Positions 23,341 through 32,540 of a stretch of DNA of 64,000 bases are shown one piece after another. The stretch is from Ectobius pallidus. Taxonomy: Eukaryota; Arthropoda; Insecta; Blattodea; Ectobiidae. Made by a program: the position numbers and the translations under genes. The DNA is taken from the NCBI GenBank assembly GCA_964059195.1, contig CAXKWD010000006.1, forward strand, positions 4,456,530 through 4,520,529, given 5' to 3'. Each line of letters begins with the position of its first letter. The first letter of the stretch is position 1. Below the pieces are notes generated by a model. That model did no database searches, was not told where the DNA came from, and was given only the letters and a program-made list of their open reading frames with translations.

Positions 23341-23474
23341 GAAAAATTGATTTTAGCCGGCTAAATTTGAATTTAGCCGGCTAAAATCATGATTTTAACC
23401 GGCTAAAATTGAAAAAAACCGCTGGTCAGGTCTTTTTCAATTTTAGCCGGCTTTTTTACAACCCTGAGTTTCGG

Positions 23475-23990
23475 GGAGTTTCGTTCATACTCTACCACTG
23501 TGTGGGGATGTTCCGTCTCCCATATGCGGCAATTGGGTTTGTTAACCTTCCCGGAAGTGTAGAATGTAACCTCGACCGAGAAACAAACCATATCGAGGAA
23601 TGCCTCATTTTCATCAATTTCTGCCAGAATTGTCTCAGCAAATGCCCTCAGTCGTGGCTTGTCTTCAGGTTTGATTTGGTGACGAAGTGTAGGCGCCCGT
23701 AAGCGCAACCTTTTATGGACGACATCATGTACTGTCGAACGAGGTAAATTTAGCTCCCTACTTGCTTTACAGGGGCTCCTCTGAAAAGACGTATGGATTA
23801 ATTCGACATCAGCCACTGGAACAGCGCGCTTGGTGTGGTGACCCGACTTTGAAATCAAACTCCCAGTTTCACAAAGCCATCTGTCACATTTCATGATTGT
23901 TACGTACGTTGGAACATCGTCAGTTGGTCCCAGTTGATATTAACGCTGAAATCGACGTTGTAGGCCTACCTGCGTAACAGATTTCAACTC
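23475..23990 (-). pseudogene. Mariner-like transposase, N-terminal half
   Basis: From about 23990 downward: LQRRFQR, then CDRWLCETGSLISK and the second helix-turn-helix VELIHTSFQRSPCKASRELN with LPRSTVHDVVHKRLRL. The start of the catalytic domain is FLDMVCFSVEVTFYTSGKVN, then CRIWETEHPHTVVE. In relatives the FS-x-E-x-TF motif has the first catalytic aspartate (FSDEATF); here it is valine, so the active site is lost. The reading runs into the hAT target duplication at 23474. A stop and frame changes occur upstream of 23900. Confidence 0.75.
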
Positions 23991-24222
23991 CGCGAGAACA
24001 AGCACACAGAATGCCTTTTGCTGTGGAGTTCACATGGCTATTGACGCTAATTGGCCATTTCCACGTTCTGCGCATGCGCGCATTTGATGTACGCTCATGC
24101 CATGCAAACACAAGAAACATTTTGAGTTACTCTACCCGTAGAAGCAAACCGGGTGTAAATATCAACAATACTTCTCAAGTAATAAAATAATGAAATGTTA
24201 TACGTTTAAGCCGGACACACTG

Positions 24223-25250
24223 ACTAGTAATATACTGAAGAACAACTTTTGGAGAGAAATAATCAGCTGATTCTCCAGGCTGTCAACAATAAGGCTTAAA
24301 TACAAACTGTTACTTTTTCAAGAAATTGGTTGCTTTCGTTATGTTCAAATTTAACAATCAATAACAAAATGTTACTTGCAGATCATAAGAAATGAGTACT
24401 GACATTTAAAAATATAAGCTTTTAGCTTCCATTTGACATACAACATGTCTACCTTACTTAAAAATATAAATATGGTAAAACAGGCTCACTTTTCATGGAA
24501 TGGCTGATGTACAAAATTTAAAGGAAACTGTTAGAGCCGTTTTTCAGAAAATCGCAAAAAAACAAAATTTTCTTCATTTAAAGTCCCCTTAAATATAAGA
24601 GAAAGTTGTCGCCAATCTTCGTGTCACAGCCTCAGAAGGTTCCTAACCCAAATACCACATTTTGTTTTCATACAATATTCCGTTACAAAAGGACGTATTG
24701 CAAGGAGCGCATATTCACAGTGGGGGGCTTATAACTAACCTTCAGAGAAGTTGTTCGAAAAAATGTTTCAAATAAAAGTTTTAGCTCTTAGTATAAGCAA
24801 CCCATATGCAAAATTTAAAGAAAATTGCAAGAGCCGTTTTTTAGAAAAATGCAAAATTTCTTCATGTGAAGTTGCCAATCTTTGGCTCACATTCTTCAGA
24901 AGGTACCTGACCCAAATACGAAATTTTGTTTTCATACGATTTTTCGTTTTGAAGCTAGCCTGTTCACAGACATTCACACAGATAGACACACACAGGCATG
25001 TTTCCAAAAATGGTATTTTTTAATTCAGGGGGCCTCGAAACGGGTATTTATGTTAAAAACTCAACTTCGAATTTGGGGGTTAAAAACAATACTTCCTCAA
25101 CCTATAGGTTTCATGGAAATCCGCTAAAGCGTATTTAAGTTACTGCGCGAACAGACAGACAGACGAACAGACATTTTCCCATCTCCCACACAATGTCATA
25201 AAGTACCATTTTGGCAATTAATAAAGGTTCTCAACACAAATATGATTTTT
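24223..25250. repeat. Dispersed repeat also found in the 38-53 kb elements
   Basis: Sequences such as GTTTCAAATAAAAGTTTTAG, CGCCAATC-TTC-GTGTCACA, TTCAGAAGGTAC-CC-AACCCAAATAC, and CATGTTTCC-AAAA-AGTATTT-like text recur here and inside elements A, B and C (about 40250-40620, 42350-42700, 47340-47760). One block here appears twice in tandem (about 24520-24720 and 24760-24930). A short (AGAC)n run lies near 25152-25165. No gene is apparent; the open frames come from the repeat. Confidence 0.6.
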
Positions 25251-25377
25251 TCTTACTTCCATACGATATCCTTGCAACCATTCCTGAATTTCATGGAACC
25301 TAGAACCTCTGTTGGGAGCCTTGTAAATTGTTCTGGAGGATGGAGCCTTCTTCCAGTAGGCCCAGAAAGTTCAGGAA

Positions 25378-25719
25378 TCACTCTCTGGAACTGTCAATAT
25401 TCATATCGCTATGATAATCAAGATTTCTCGTATGAGGATGGGAGCGGAATACCCACTTACATTCTGAAATGAACCCGGTTCTTGCAGATCCCATGTGGCA
25501 GACAATTAGCCTGCTACCTCTTCCTACTGGGACCCTTAGACCCCCACTTCCTTTTGAATCTTGCCAGATCTCTTTCCTAGAATGATTCTGGTTGACCCAA
25601 GTTTCATCTAAATAGAAAATGGATCGACCACCCCCTGAAGATCTTAAGTTGTGTATAGTGTGGAGAAACTTGATTCTGGCTGCTACGTCCATCATTAGAC
25701 CGTTTATATTTGAACACAA
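25378..25719 (-). pseudogene. DDE transposase fragment, Tc1/mariner group
   Basis: The reading RSIFYLDETWVNQNHSRKEI carries the first catalytic aspartate (LDETW). It is followed by GRGSRLIVCHMGSARTGFIS and WVFRSH...LDYHSDMN. The layout LDExW, then GR-RLIV-HAG-x-GFI, then a short spacer and DYHxxMN parallels YIDESWV...NRLIVVNAG-x-GFIP...DYHGQM of the DD82E transposase at 8022. It may therefore be a divergent member of the same group. The frame ends before the second catalytic residue. Flanking sequence on both sides is too decayed to read. Confidence 0.65.
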
Positions 25720-26049
25720 GATATCTAAGCATGGAGTACATAGTAGTAGTGAATTTTCTCTCTCATCAAAACTACGAGCTTTTTCACAGTCAGGTAATCC
25801 CCCTTACTGTACATTTTAAAAATTGTTCTGCAAAGGACACATTTTTCAAAGTCATGTAAATTGCTCACATGCTTTTTCATTTGACGGTGTTTGCCTGGTG
25901 AGTTAAAAGTTGTTTAGGTAGATTTTGAAGAAAAATCTACCTATTGCAATGGATACCATGTCATGATTTTCGAAAAATTCTTTCATATCTTTACGTTTCA
26001 TGCTCCCCTAAGTACGAAACCACCGCCCGTTCAAAAAAAAAATTTGTGA

Positions 26050-26640
26050 TATTTATATATATATTTATATCTTTACACGATAGCGGCTGTAATTTTGAAG
26101 ATATTTGAACCAAATTTTAATATGTTCTTTCTAGGCCCAATAGTTCGGACAAGTTCGTTAATGGGCAAAATTGGCCCAAGGGGGTGGTCGGGGGAGGGGG
26201 TTGAAATTTTAAAACATTTATATCTCGGCCCCTATGAAGTATAGAGGGAAACTTTGTTTGAATAAATTAGAGTACTCCCTATGGAGTTCACAGTGACACC
26301 AACAATTCGGGGGTTTTGGGGGGTACGAGTGGGGGTGGGGGTGAGGGGATGGAAATTCGAAATTTTTGAAACCACGTCTTGTGGGGTATCATTGAAAAGC
26401 TCTTGATGAGTACTCTACAAATCAATAACTAGTTTCTCGATAGCTCTCATTTAAGGCGAGATCTGAACGTTTGAAAAAGTGATCTTTCCTTTTTTTGCTG
26501 TTATTATTGCGGGTTTGTCATGCTAAGGCTAAAGAAGAAGAGTGCTATGCAGCGACAGTAAATTAAACCAAAAGCACTTAGAAATCTACCTCAGCCTGTA
26601 GGCTTGCCTAAAGGGATTTTTTTACCTTCTTTCACTATTT
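26050..26640. repeat. Dispersed repeat, inverted copy of 22770-23340
   Basis: This holds the reverse complement of blocks at 22770-23340. GGTATCATTGAAAAGCTCTT matches GAGCTTTTCAACGATACCCC inverted, and AAATCTACCTCAGCC with CTAAAGGGATTTTTTT occurs near 26580-26620. Runs of G (26160-26205, 26310-26345) give it a G-rich plus strand. No protein is evident. Confidence 0.5.
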
Positions 26641-28236
26641 GCAAAACAGTGCGTTACAGGCTCTGCCCGTTAATTCCTGAACTTTTGAAAAGTTTGTTTT
26701 AGCACGTATTTTGTCATACAACTCTTTAAACAACCTATGCACATCGCAGACCATGGCTCTGGCTTGCTTGTGTATTACTCTCTTGTTCTCCGCTGGTGCT
26801 AGGTTTACTAAGAGACACTGTATATAATTTATTATACAACTTGCACTAGGCCTACTTTATAATTATAATTACCTATGAATCTAATAACATACTACATGCA
26901 CTAAGCTACTATTTACACTAACTTTTAAAATAGGCCTACTAAGATAGTCTACTTTCACAGATGCACTGATTAAAAGGCTAGGCATATGGTTACGGTCAAA
27001 TATATTTACAGACTGAAGCCTCATTCATGACCAGGAACATGCATAATCATGAAAATTTGGTTTGGATGTTTATTTAGGGGGACAGTCAGCATTTTTATTG
27101 CTTTACCAGCATTATTTATTCTCGGCACAATAACTCAAGAACTACTGGGACTAGAAACTTGGCTCTTAGATAGTCGCATTCAAAATGTTATCCCCTTTAA
27201 GTATATGCAAACACAAATTATTTATCTGCAATATTTTCCATGGGCGCAATGAAATAGTGAACATGGAATCTCGTAGCGGGCTGAAGCGGCGCGCCAACTG
27301 GGCAACATTGCCTTGTTGTCATAGGTTACACATTTTGATACAGGTGTGGGAGGCTCCACCCAAAATGCATTCTTGTTTCGTAGCTCGTATAGAATTGCAT
27401 TTACATTCATTTATATCACAAATCATGATCTAAATGAACAAACATTTTGGTACATTTAATGGAAGTGCTAGCTGCAGCTTCACCCACAGCATCACTTGTT
27501 ATGTTATGAAATTGCATTGCACACAGATGCATTAGAATCAGTTTCTTCACGTTGGAAATTGGCAGCACGACCTAGGGTACACAATTCCAGCAATGTTGGC
27601 AGCAGTACATCACATCTCCAATCCAAAATGGCACATGTCTGGTAAGTAAAGAATTCATAGAATGTGCAATTAATCTGTTTATGTAAATAAATGATATAAA
27701 CGTTCGTGTTACTTTTAAAATAATACAGATCAAAAGGTTCATGATGCGTAGGGCTTCCAAAAATTCTTGAAATAAAGAAAAAGTGCAGCAAACAGAAAAT
27801 ATTTGAAGGGACCTAATCTGAAGTTGAGCCCCCAATACCTGTAATAATATTTTATCCCCCTATTACATCCTGCACCAAAAGCCAGCGTACAGATAACTTA
27901 TAGCATGTCGTAGCCAAATATTATAAATACAGGACTCTACTAGAATTAGAACAAAGTATCGTTGCAGCCAAGGACGAATGTGGGGAGGTGAAGACTGCCC
28001 AAGGGCATGGAAAATCCACCCCCATGATATCCCAAGTTTTCTCCCTAAACATGATATTTATTTCCCGCTTTTCTTTACTTGTTTGTGTGCAGTGAAGGTG
28101 TTTATGTACACACGTAATCTTTGTGCCTTGAAGTGCCTTTTGTGAAAAATAAAATGGACTTTGAATTTTGTAAGTTGCACGGGCTAATTAGCTCCTGTTA
28201 TCTGTAAGGGTACTTAGTTCAAGGAATCCCATCTGA
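26641..28236. other. Intronic stretch, no recognisable gene
   Basis: Only short open frames are present, none with a domain I recognise. It lies in the ZAD-gene intron between the G-rich repeat and the THAP/SAP element. A less AT-rich patch near 27270-27370 has no clear promoter or exon signals. Confidence 0.35.
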
Positions 28237-28356
28237 CTATAGAGCTCTGCGCTTTTAAGATGGCCACCGAGAATGAGGTATTATCCACTTCCGGTTATCT
28301 CAGAGGCCTGTGTTTACAATGCAGTTCTGTGCTGGTGTCTTGTTTTGGAAGTAATT

Positions 28357-28575
28357 ATGCCGATTGACTGCTATGTTTTCGGCTGTTCAGCCGTTGCAAA
28401 CAAAAATTTAGGACTTAGTTTTCCAACAGAAAGGGCTGTTTTTCAAGAATGGATGGTAAAATTACGCCCTGGAAAAACACCTGCCCAGTATTCTAGTGTT
28501 TGCAGCTGCCACTTCACAGAAGATGATTTTAATGTTCCTTTGAGCAGTTTTGGCGAGTATTTCATGTTATTTTAG
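28357..28575 (+). pseudogene. THAP domain exon (DNA-binding)
   Basis: From the ATG at 28357 the frame reads MPIDCYVFGCSAVANKNLGL, then SFPTERAVFQEWMVKLRPG, then SVCSCHFTEDDF. These are the C2CH zinc ligands (C5, C10, C-x2-H) and the FP and W landmarks of a THAP DNA-binding domain. The closing AVPxxF box of THAP domains is absent; the exon may end at a GC donor (TTTG|GCGAGT near 28548), otherwise the frame stops at 28575. An in-frame ATG lies further upstream (28273), but the THAP start is the natural one. It is the left-hand gene of the two-gene element. Confidence 0.65.
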
Positions 28576-28959
28576 AATGATTAAGATATTTTTGATATAG
28601 TAGATGTTGAGAAAAATATATAAGCCTATGAAATAATAAGTATACCTGACCAACTTAACTTCGTTTAGGCTCATAATCAAGTTTCATTTCCATGTAAAAT
28701 TAGTATTTCATTTTTTCAGTGTAATTTTTGTTGCCAATTTATTTGGTCATTTATTTTGTCATTTAAGAATGTCAATGTCAATCGAAATTTCTCCCGTAAC
28801 CGAAAAAATGGTCATTTTGTATTGTAATTGATTAAAAAAACAAACTACATACAAACTTTTAGGAAAACATGGGTCCGGGCTTGATGATTTTTTAGAGTAG
28901 TATGTGGGCCTAGGCCTAAGGATAGCTTAAATGTATCTGAAAATGTCCAGATTTGTTGT

Positions 28960-29268
28960 ATGCCTGCAATAGAAACTCTTGTAACAAGTAGATCAAAACC
29001 TGTTAAAGAAAAATGTAATCATAATAGGCCTATAGTTAATTATAACACTAATTTTTTAAATGTCATGTTTCTTAACAATCAAGGTTTTCTACGTAAATCA
29101 GATATGTCATGTATTATGTCATCAGACAATAGTTTGGAGGTAATTGGGATGGCGGAACACTGGCTGAGCCCAGAAAATATAAATTTGTCAAATACTCAAA
29201 ATTTTAAAGTAGCCTCTTATTTTTGTCGGAGTCATAAAAAGCATGGTGGTTCAGCTATTTTTATTTAA
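28960..29268 (+). pseudogene. LINE endonuclease N-terminal fragment
   Basis: Plus-strand reading NFLNVMFLNNQGFLRKSDMS, then VIGMAEHWLSPENINL and CRSHKKHGGSAIFI. This matches the start of the apurinic-like endonuclease of CR1-type LINEs: the N-x-Q-x-L/I motif, the E in AEHWL, and the HGGSAIFI that follows (compare HWLKPNENEY and NNGGTCIYV in the intact LINE at 48582). The fragment stops at 29268. It lies inside the THAP/SAP transposon. Confidence 0.65.
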
Positions 29269-29317
29269 AACAAATCAAAAGACAATAGCAACTGTGCAAC
29301 TAATCAACTACCCACGG

Positions 29318-29420
29318 ATGGAGATGTGACTTGCAGCTGTATTGTCTGCACGAATTACTCAAAATACCTGAAGATGACGAAATTAACGTCGAAACGCGTC
29401 GTGTAAGAAGACATCTCCAT
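29318..29420 (+). other. Hammerhead-like RNA motif with closing stem
   Basis: The core order is CTGAAGA (29368-29374), stem II GACG/CGTC with a 7-nt loop (29376-29379 and 29387-29390), then GAAAC (29391-29395). A 10-bp perfect pairing of ATGGAGATGT (29318-29327) with ACATCTCCAT (29411-29420) would close the structure. One extra U sits between the first box and stem II, and the base after the presumed cleavage U is G, both against consensus. It is probably a decayed ribozyme of the kind carried by Penelope-like elements or related short repeats. Confidence 0.4.
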
Positions 29421-29892
29421 TTTAACACAAGACTTGAAACATTTTAAGGACTTTAAACATTTTTTAAATGAGTTAAGAATTTTAATAAGATTTTGACTAT
29501 TGTATTTTATGTAGCCTACATAAGTATTTTATTTATTTATAGACCAGTAGCTTATACTACTTTTAAACAAGGTAAATGTAAAGGGATAAATTATGTTTTA
29601 AAATAGGTTAGATGTCTTAAAATTTTAATACATACTGAGCATAGGTGGAGTATATATTAACAAAATCAAATTAACATTATGTTTTAATGAAATGAATTGT
29701 AATGAAACTTAAAAAATATATACATAATGTGTAAGTGGTAAAGTCATATTTTAAATTTTATTGGTCATATTTTAATGGTTTTTAGGTCATAAATGCATGC
29801 ATACATCCTATTTTTAGGTCAAAGAAATCCGCCCCCTACAAATAACAAAGTCACACCTGTGAATATCAGTCAGTAACATCTGTGCATGTACT

Positions 29893-30040
29893 CATAGGCG
29901 CCGACTTAGGGGGGGGGGAAGGTACTTTCTGCCCCCCCCCCCAAAGACTTAAGATTTTATCATGTAAGGCCTATGTATAGCTACTGAAAATCCAGTTCTT
30001 GCCCCCCCCCCCCAGAAATATTACCAAGTCAGCGCCTCTG
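29893..30040. mobile_element. Small hAT MITE (148 bp) with G and C runs
   Basis: The ends are inverted: CATAGGCGCCGACTTAGG on the left, and CAGAGGCGCTGACTTGG read inward on the right. Flanks CATGTACT (29885-29892) and CCTGTACT (30041-30048) match at 7 of 8 bases, the expected hAT target duplication. Inside are poly-G (about 29912-29920) and poly-C runs, a pairing that could fold. It has no coding capacity and needs a hAT transposase from elsewhere. Confidence 0.75.
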
Positions 30041-30105
30041 CCTGTACTTGTGCATAATATTTCTTATTTACTAACTCGAACTTTATGAATTTTCTAATTG
30101 CTAGA

Positions 30106-30292
30106 GTCCAGCCAGCTTTCATACTGCTGCCTGCCCTACACTTTTCGAACCAAGTGGTTATGGAGTCTTCGTCAAAAAGTTTAAACCGTTCTTTCTTGAA
30201 TGAATTTATCTTGAAGAAATTTGTCTGATTCTATGACCTCAACTTCGAATAAGGCAAAGTTCCTATCCGGATTTTTCTCTCGCCTGAGCAAC
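30106..30292 (-). pseudogene. Second exon of the SAP-domain gene
   Basis: The acceptor GTTTTGGTTGCAG ends at 30293. The first base completes an arginine split with the SAP exon; the reading is then LLRREKNPDRNFALFEVEVI, ESDKFLQDKFIQER and, after a small frame change near 30205, FKLFDEDSITTWFEKCRAG. It then meets a stop near 30106. The phase match with the upstream exon supports a real gene structure. I do not recognise a domain in this part. It is on the minus strand of the THAP/SAP element. Confidence 0.5.
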
Positions 30293-30493
30293 CTGCAACC
30301 AAAACAAACAACGTCGTATATTAGACTGTGTGTTCAATAAGTTATGATACGAGAAAGTTCATGCATATTTGTAAAAAAAACTTGAAAATAAATCATGCAA
30401 CAGTATACAAAAATATTTGAGACCGCAGGCATATTGCACCATATTAGAACAGTTAGTGAACGTTTCAGAAGACAGGTAGCTTTGATTTCTCAC

Positions 30494-30603
30494 CTTGCAA
30501 TCAACTCTTGCTTTGTTAACTATGAAATATTTGTTGCACCATCTTCGAATAACATCCTTTTTAACTCCTTCACTGTAAAATTGGCGAACCGTCCCGAACT
30601 CAT
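30494..30603 (-). pseudogene. SAP-domain exon of the THAP/SAP transposon
   Basis: From the ATG at 30603 the reading is MSSGRFANFTVKELKRMLFE, DGATNIS, a TAG stop, then LTKQELIAR. FTVKELKxxLxxxG...S.L.TKQELIxR is the SAP fold (two helices, DNA- or chromatin-binding). The TAG replaces what is usually a glycine. The donor GCAAG|GTGAGA at 30494 is good, and it joins in phase with the exon at 30292. The exon lies just inside the right inverted repeat. The stop makes this copy non-functional unless it is read through. Confidence 0.6.
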
Positions 30604-30903
30604 ATTGAAAACATACAATGATGAGGAAACCGGAAGTTGACAATACCTGAATGTGGAGAGCAGCGCGCTCACGTGGCAGGAGGAAAAACTACAAAAGCCC
30701 AGAGCTCTATAGGCAGTGCTTTAGTTGGGCCGGAGCTCACCGGAGCTGTGCTCCAGGAAATATTTTGCTCAATGTTCCTTATTTCTATTTCTTTTAAAAT
30801 TGGAGATCTCATATTTTCCACAGACATGAATTGAACATTGAAGAAATGTTCCACTGTATAAATAATGCGGCAACTTTGTCTCTGTCTTTCATTTCCAATA
30901 GAG

Positions 30904-31158
30904 CAGCGTTTCTCAACCTATGGTCCACGGACTACTGCGAAGATGGTGCAGATGGTCCTCAGACATAATTAAAAAATATCATAAAGCAAGTGGAAACTAA
31001 AGAAGTAAAATTTTTTCATATATTTCGTTATGACGTATACTTCATACCCCAAATATTAAGAATATAGACCTTCTTTTAAAAATGGGATGTAAAATTAGTC
31101 CGTAAAATTTTTTAGACATTTTAGAGGTCCTCGGGTTCAAAAAGGTTGAGAAACGCTG
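30904..31158. mobile_element. hAT MITE (255 bp) with perfect 8-bp target duplication
   Basis: The inverted ends CAGCGTTTCTCAACCT and AGGTTGAGAAACGCTG are perfect 16-mers apart from the spacing next to them. CAATAGAG flanks both sides (30896-30903 and 31159-31166). The interior includes the text GGTCCACGG and GGTCCTCGGG near the two ends. The size, ends and target duplication define a non-autonomous hAT element. Confidence 0.88.
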
Positions 31159-31166
31159 CAATAGAG

Positions 31167-31984
31167 GATTCTGACATCCTGAATTCTTGGAATGCAAGAA
31201 ACGGTTGCAGTTGTAGGAGTTGAGGCCTTGAGGGTGAAAGTTGTTTACGGGTTAACCCCTACTTTAGGCACCGTCTTTAGTGAGATATTTTGATTAGCGA
31301 CGGTCAGTTTCTAGGTAGATCCGTGCAAATATACTCTATATTATTTTGATGTTACGTATTTTGGTGAGCTCCCCCAAATATTTTTTTCCAACTAAGGCAC
31401 TTACTATAGGTGACTGTATTTCAATTGCATTCAATACATTCTTAAATTCAATTGTACAGTATAACACGCACACAACAGTGAACTGCAATACCAGTATTGA
31501 GAACAATGCGAGGCCAGCCAGTCGGTCTTGATAGGGGAAAGGTTGCAGGCAAGCGGGCAGATAGGGAAAGGTAGGGGAAGCAGCCATCGCCACAGCAATG
31601 TGCAGCGGAGAGGTGGAAGGGGACCCAGAATGAGGTTAAGTACCAGTATTTGGTTTTCCCTGCCCCGGCTATTTTCAGAGAGTGGGGAGCTAGATTCTTC
31701 AGTTTTCCCATAGTAATTAGTAGGCTACACAAGCTTCGGTACAAGGGGCAGTAGCAGGAAGCGGGCCGACACCGTAACAATGCTCGGCCAGGGTATGCAG
31801 AGCTTAAGTGGCGACATGTTCTTCCATTTTGCCCTAATATGAATTGGCTGCCAGACATAACCTCACTATCAATGTATAGGCCTAGCCTATTTTTGGTCTT
31901 TTCTCATGAGGTTAATGTCAGCTATTACTCTGGTTATGACCAATAACCGTATGATTAAACTGCCAACTTAGTTTTCTTACATAC
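31167..31984. other. Intron just downstream of ZAD-gene exon 1
   Basis: No recognisable gene or transposon. A GC-richer part (about 31500-31800) has overlapping open frames on both strands, none with a known domain. It includes the first bases of the 16.7 kb intron on the minus strand. Confidence 0.35.
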
Positions 31985-32151
31985 CTGTCACCGACAAGCT
32001 GACCTAGCTTTTCCACCAGTCTTATCTTCGAGCTTTGGGTTCTACATGTAGCCAACGTATAGTAACGACCAGTAACAGTAACATCGCACACAAAACATCG
32101 TAAATCATCTCCACTGACAACAGTTGCTGGTTTTTCCACTGCAGCAGCCAT
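31985..32151 (-). CDS. ZAD-type zinc-binding domain protein, coding exon 1
   Basis: The ATG at 32151 opens MAAAVEKPATVVSGDDLRCF, then VCDVTVTGRYYTLATCRT and KIRLVEKLGQLVGD. LRCFVC is the first CxxC zinc pair of a ZAD-like domain. The exon ends with AG directly before GTATGTAAG, an excellent donor. It is 167 bases, phase 2, and joins exactly to the exon at 15290, which supplies the second pair (ICRGC) about 40 residues later. A possible acceptor (GTCTTGATACAG, ending at 32157) just upstream suggests a separate 5' UTR exon. The product is likely a nuclear protein, in insects usually a C2H2 zinc-finger regulator, but no zinc fingers are in the window. The reading has no breaks. Confidence 0.75.
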
Positions 32152-32156
32152 CACAC

Positions 32157-32440
32157 CTGTATCAAGACAAAATACACAAACATAGTAAGTACAAAATCAG
32201 ATTTAAGGTTACCTCCAAAGACCATAAGCAATTTAAAACACAATTATCAAACTAACAATCTGTAGAATATACCAGTTTCTGGATATTATCGCGAATGCAA
32301 TAATATGGATCGGTATAATATTTTCAGTGCACTTATTCTTATCAATCACGCAAATAACATTCGCATACTTCGAAAACGCTTAACAAAAAATAAGCGAAAC
32401 ATTCGAAAATCGAAAGTCTTCTTCTTCTTCTAGTTTCATC
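32157..32440. other. Upstream of ZAD exon 1, with a (TTC)n run
   Basis: This short stretch lies between the possible acceptor upstream of exon 1 and the 3' end of the LINE. It holds no recognisable promoter motif; a TTC microsatellite begins near 32418. Confidence 0.35.
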
Positions 32441-32540
32441 GACGCCCCTTCTTCTTCTTCTTCTTCTTCTTCTTCTGCTTATTTAAATAATAATGAGAAT
32501 TGCGCACATTGTGCATGTGTTACTGAAGGCTTCTTTAGTC

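Larger units (their letters stand above)
19906..23466 (-). mobile_element. hAT transposon, 8-bp target duplication
   Basis: The ends are CAGGGTTGT on the left and ACAACCCTG on the right, followed inward on both sides by AAAAAAGCCGGC-like text. The 8-bp sequence AGTTTCGG flanks it on both sides (19898-19905 and 23467-23474), a perfect hAT target duplication that lies within the mariner transposase gene. The 3.56 kb hold a sub-terminal tandem array (19930-21180), a later fold-back element (21213-21876) and the last transposase exon (22529-22790, minus). Several AGCCGGCTAAA motifs cluster at the right end (about 23353-23450), as transposase-binding sub-terminal repeats do. Confidence 0.88.
19324..24222 (-). 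mobile_element. Mariner-like transposon split by a hAT insertion
   Basis: Inverted repeats of about 100 bp bound it. The left starts CAGTGTGTCCGGCTTAAACG; the right end read inward starts the same way, and both run on to GTAGAGTAACTCAAAATG with a few differences. Removing the hAT at 19906-23466 leaves about 1.33 kb, the normal size of a mariner. The transposase lies on the minus strand, its N-terminal half at 23475-23990 and its C-terminal half at 19442-19897. A TA is present outside the left end (19322-19323), but the right end is followed by AC, so the target duplication is not intact. Confidence 0.82.
28237..30712. mobile_element. Two-gene DNA transposon with THAP and SAP exons
   Basis: Both ends start CTATAGAGCTCTG followed by C or G and GCTTTT (28237-28256; right end 30712-30693 on minus). 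That is 19 of 20 bases in inverted orientation. A second similar block, GGTATTRTCMACTTCCGG and about seven more bases, follows about 45-80 bp inside each end, just before an ATG. A THAP exon points inward from the left (28357, plus) and a SAP exon inward from the right (30603, minus). A LINE endonuclease fragment and a hAT MITE (29893-30040) lie between them. I could not find a target duplication. THAP domains occur in P- and Kolobok-type transposases, but the superfamily here is unassigned. Confidence 0.6.

Noticed and set aside
24751..25127. Overlapping frames of 79-90 codons
   Set aside because: They belong to a repeat found several times in the window with disrupted frames in the other copies.
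28273..28356. Upstream ATG as the THAP gene start
   Set aside because: The extra 28 residues show no similarity to THAP proteins, whereas the ATG at 28357 gives the canonical start with the first zinc ligand at residue 5.
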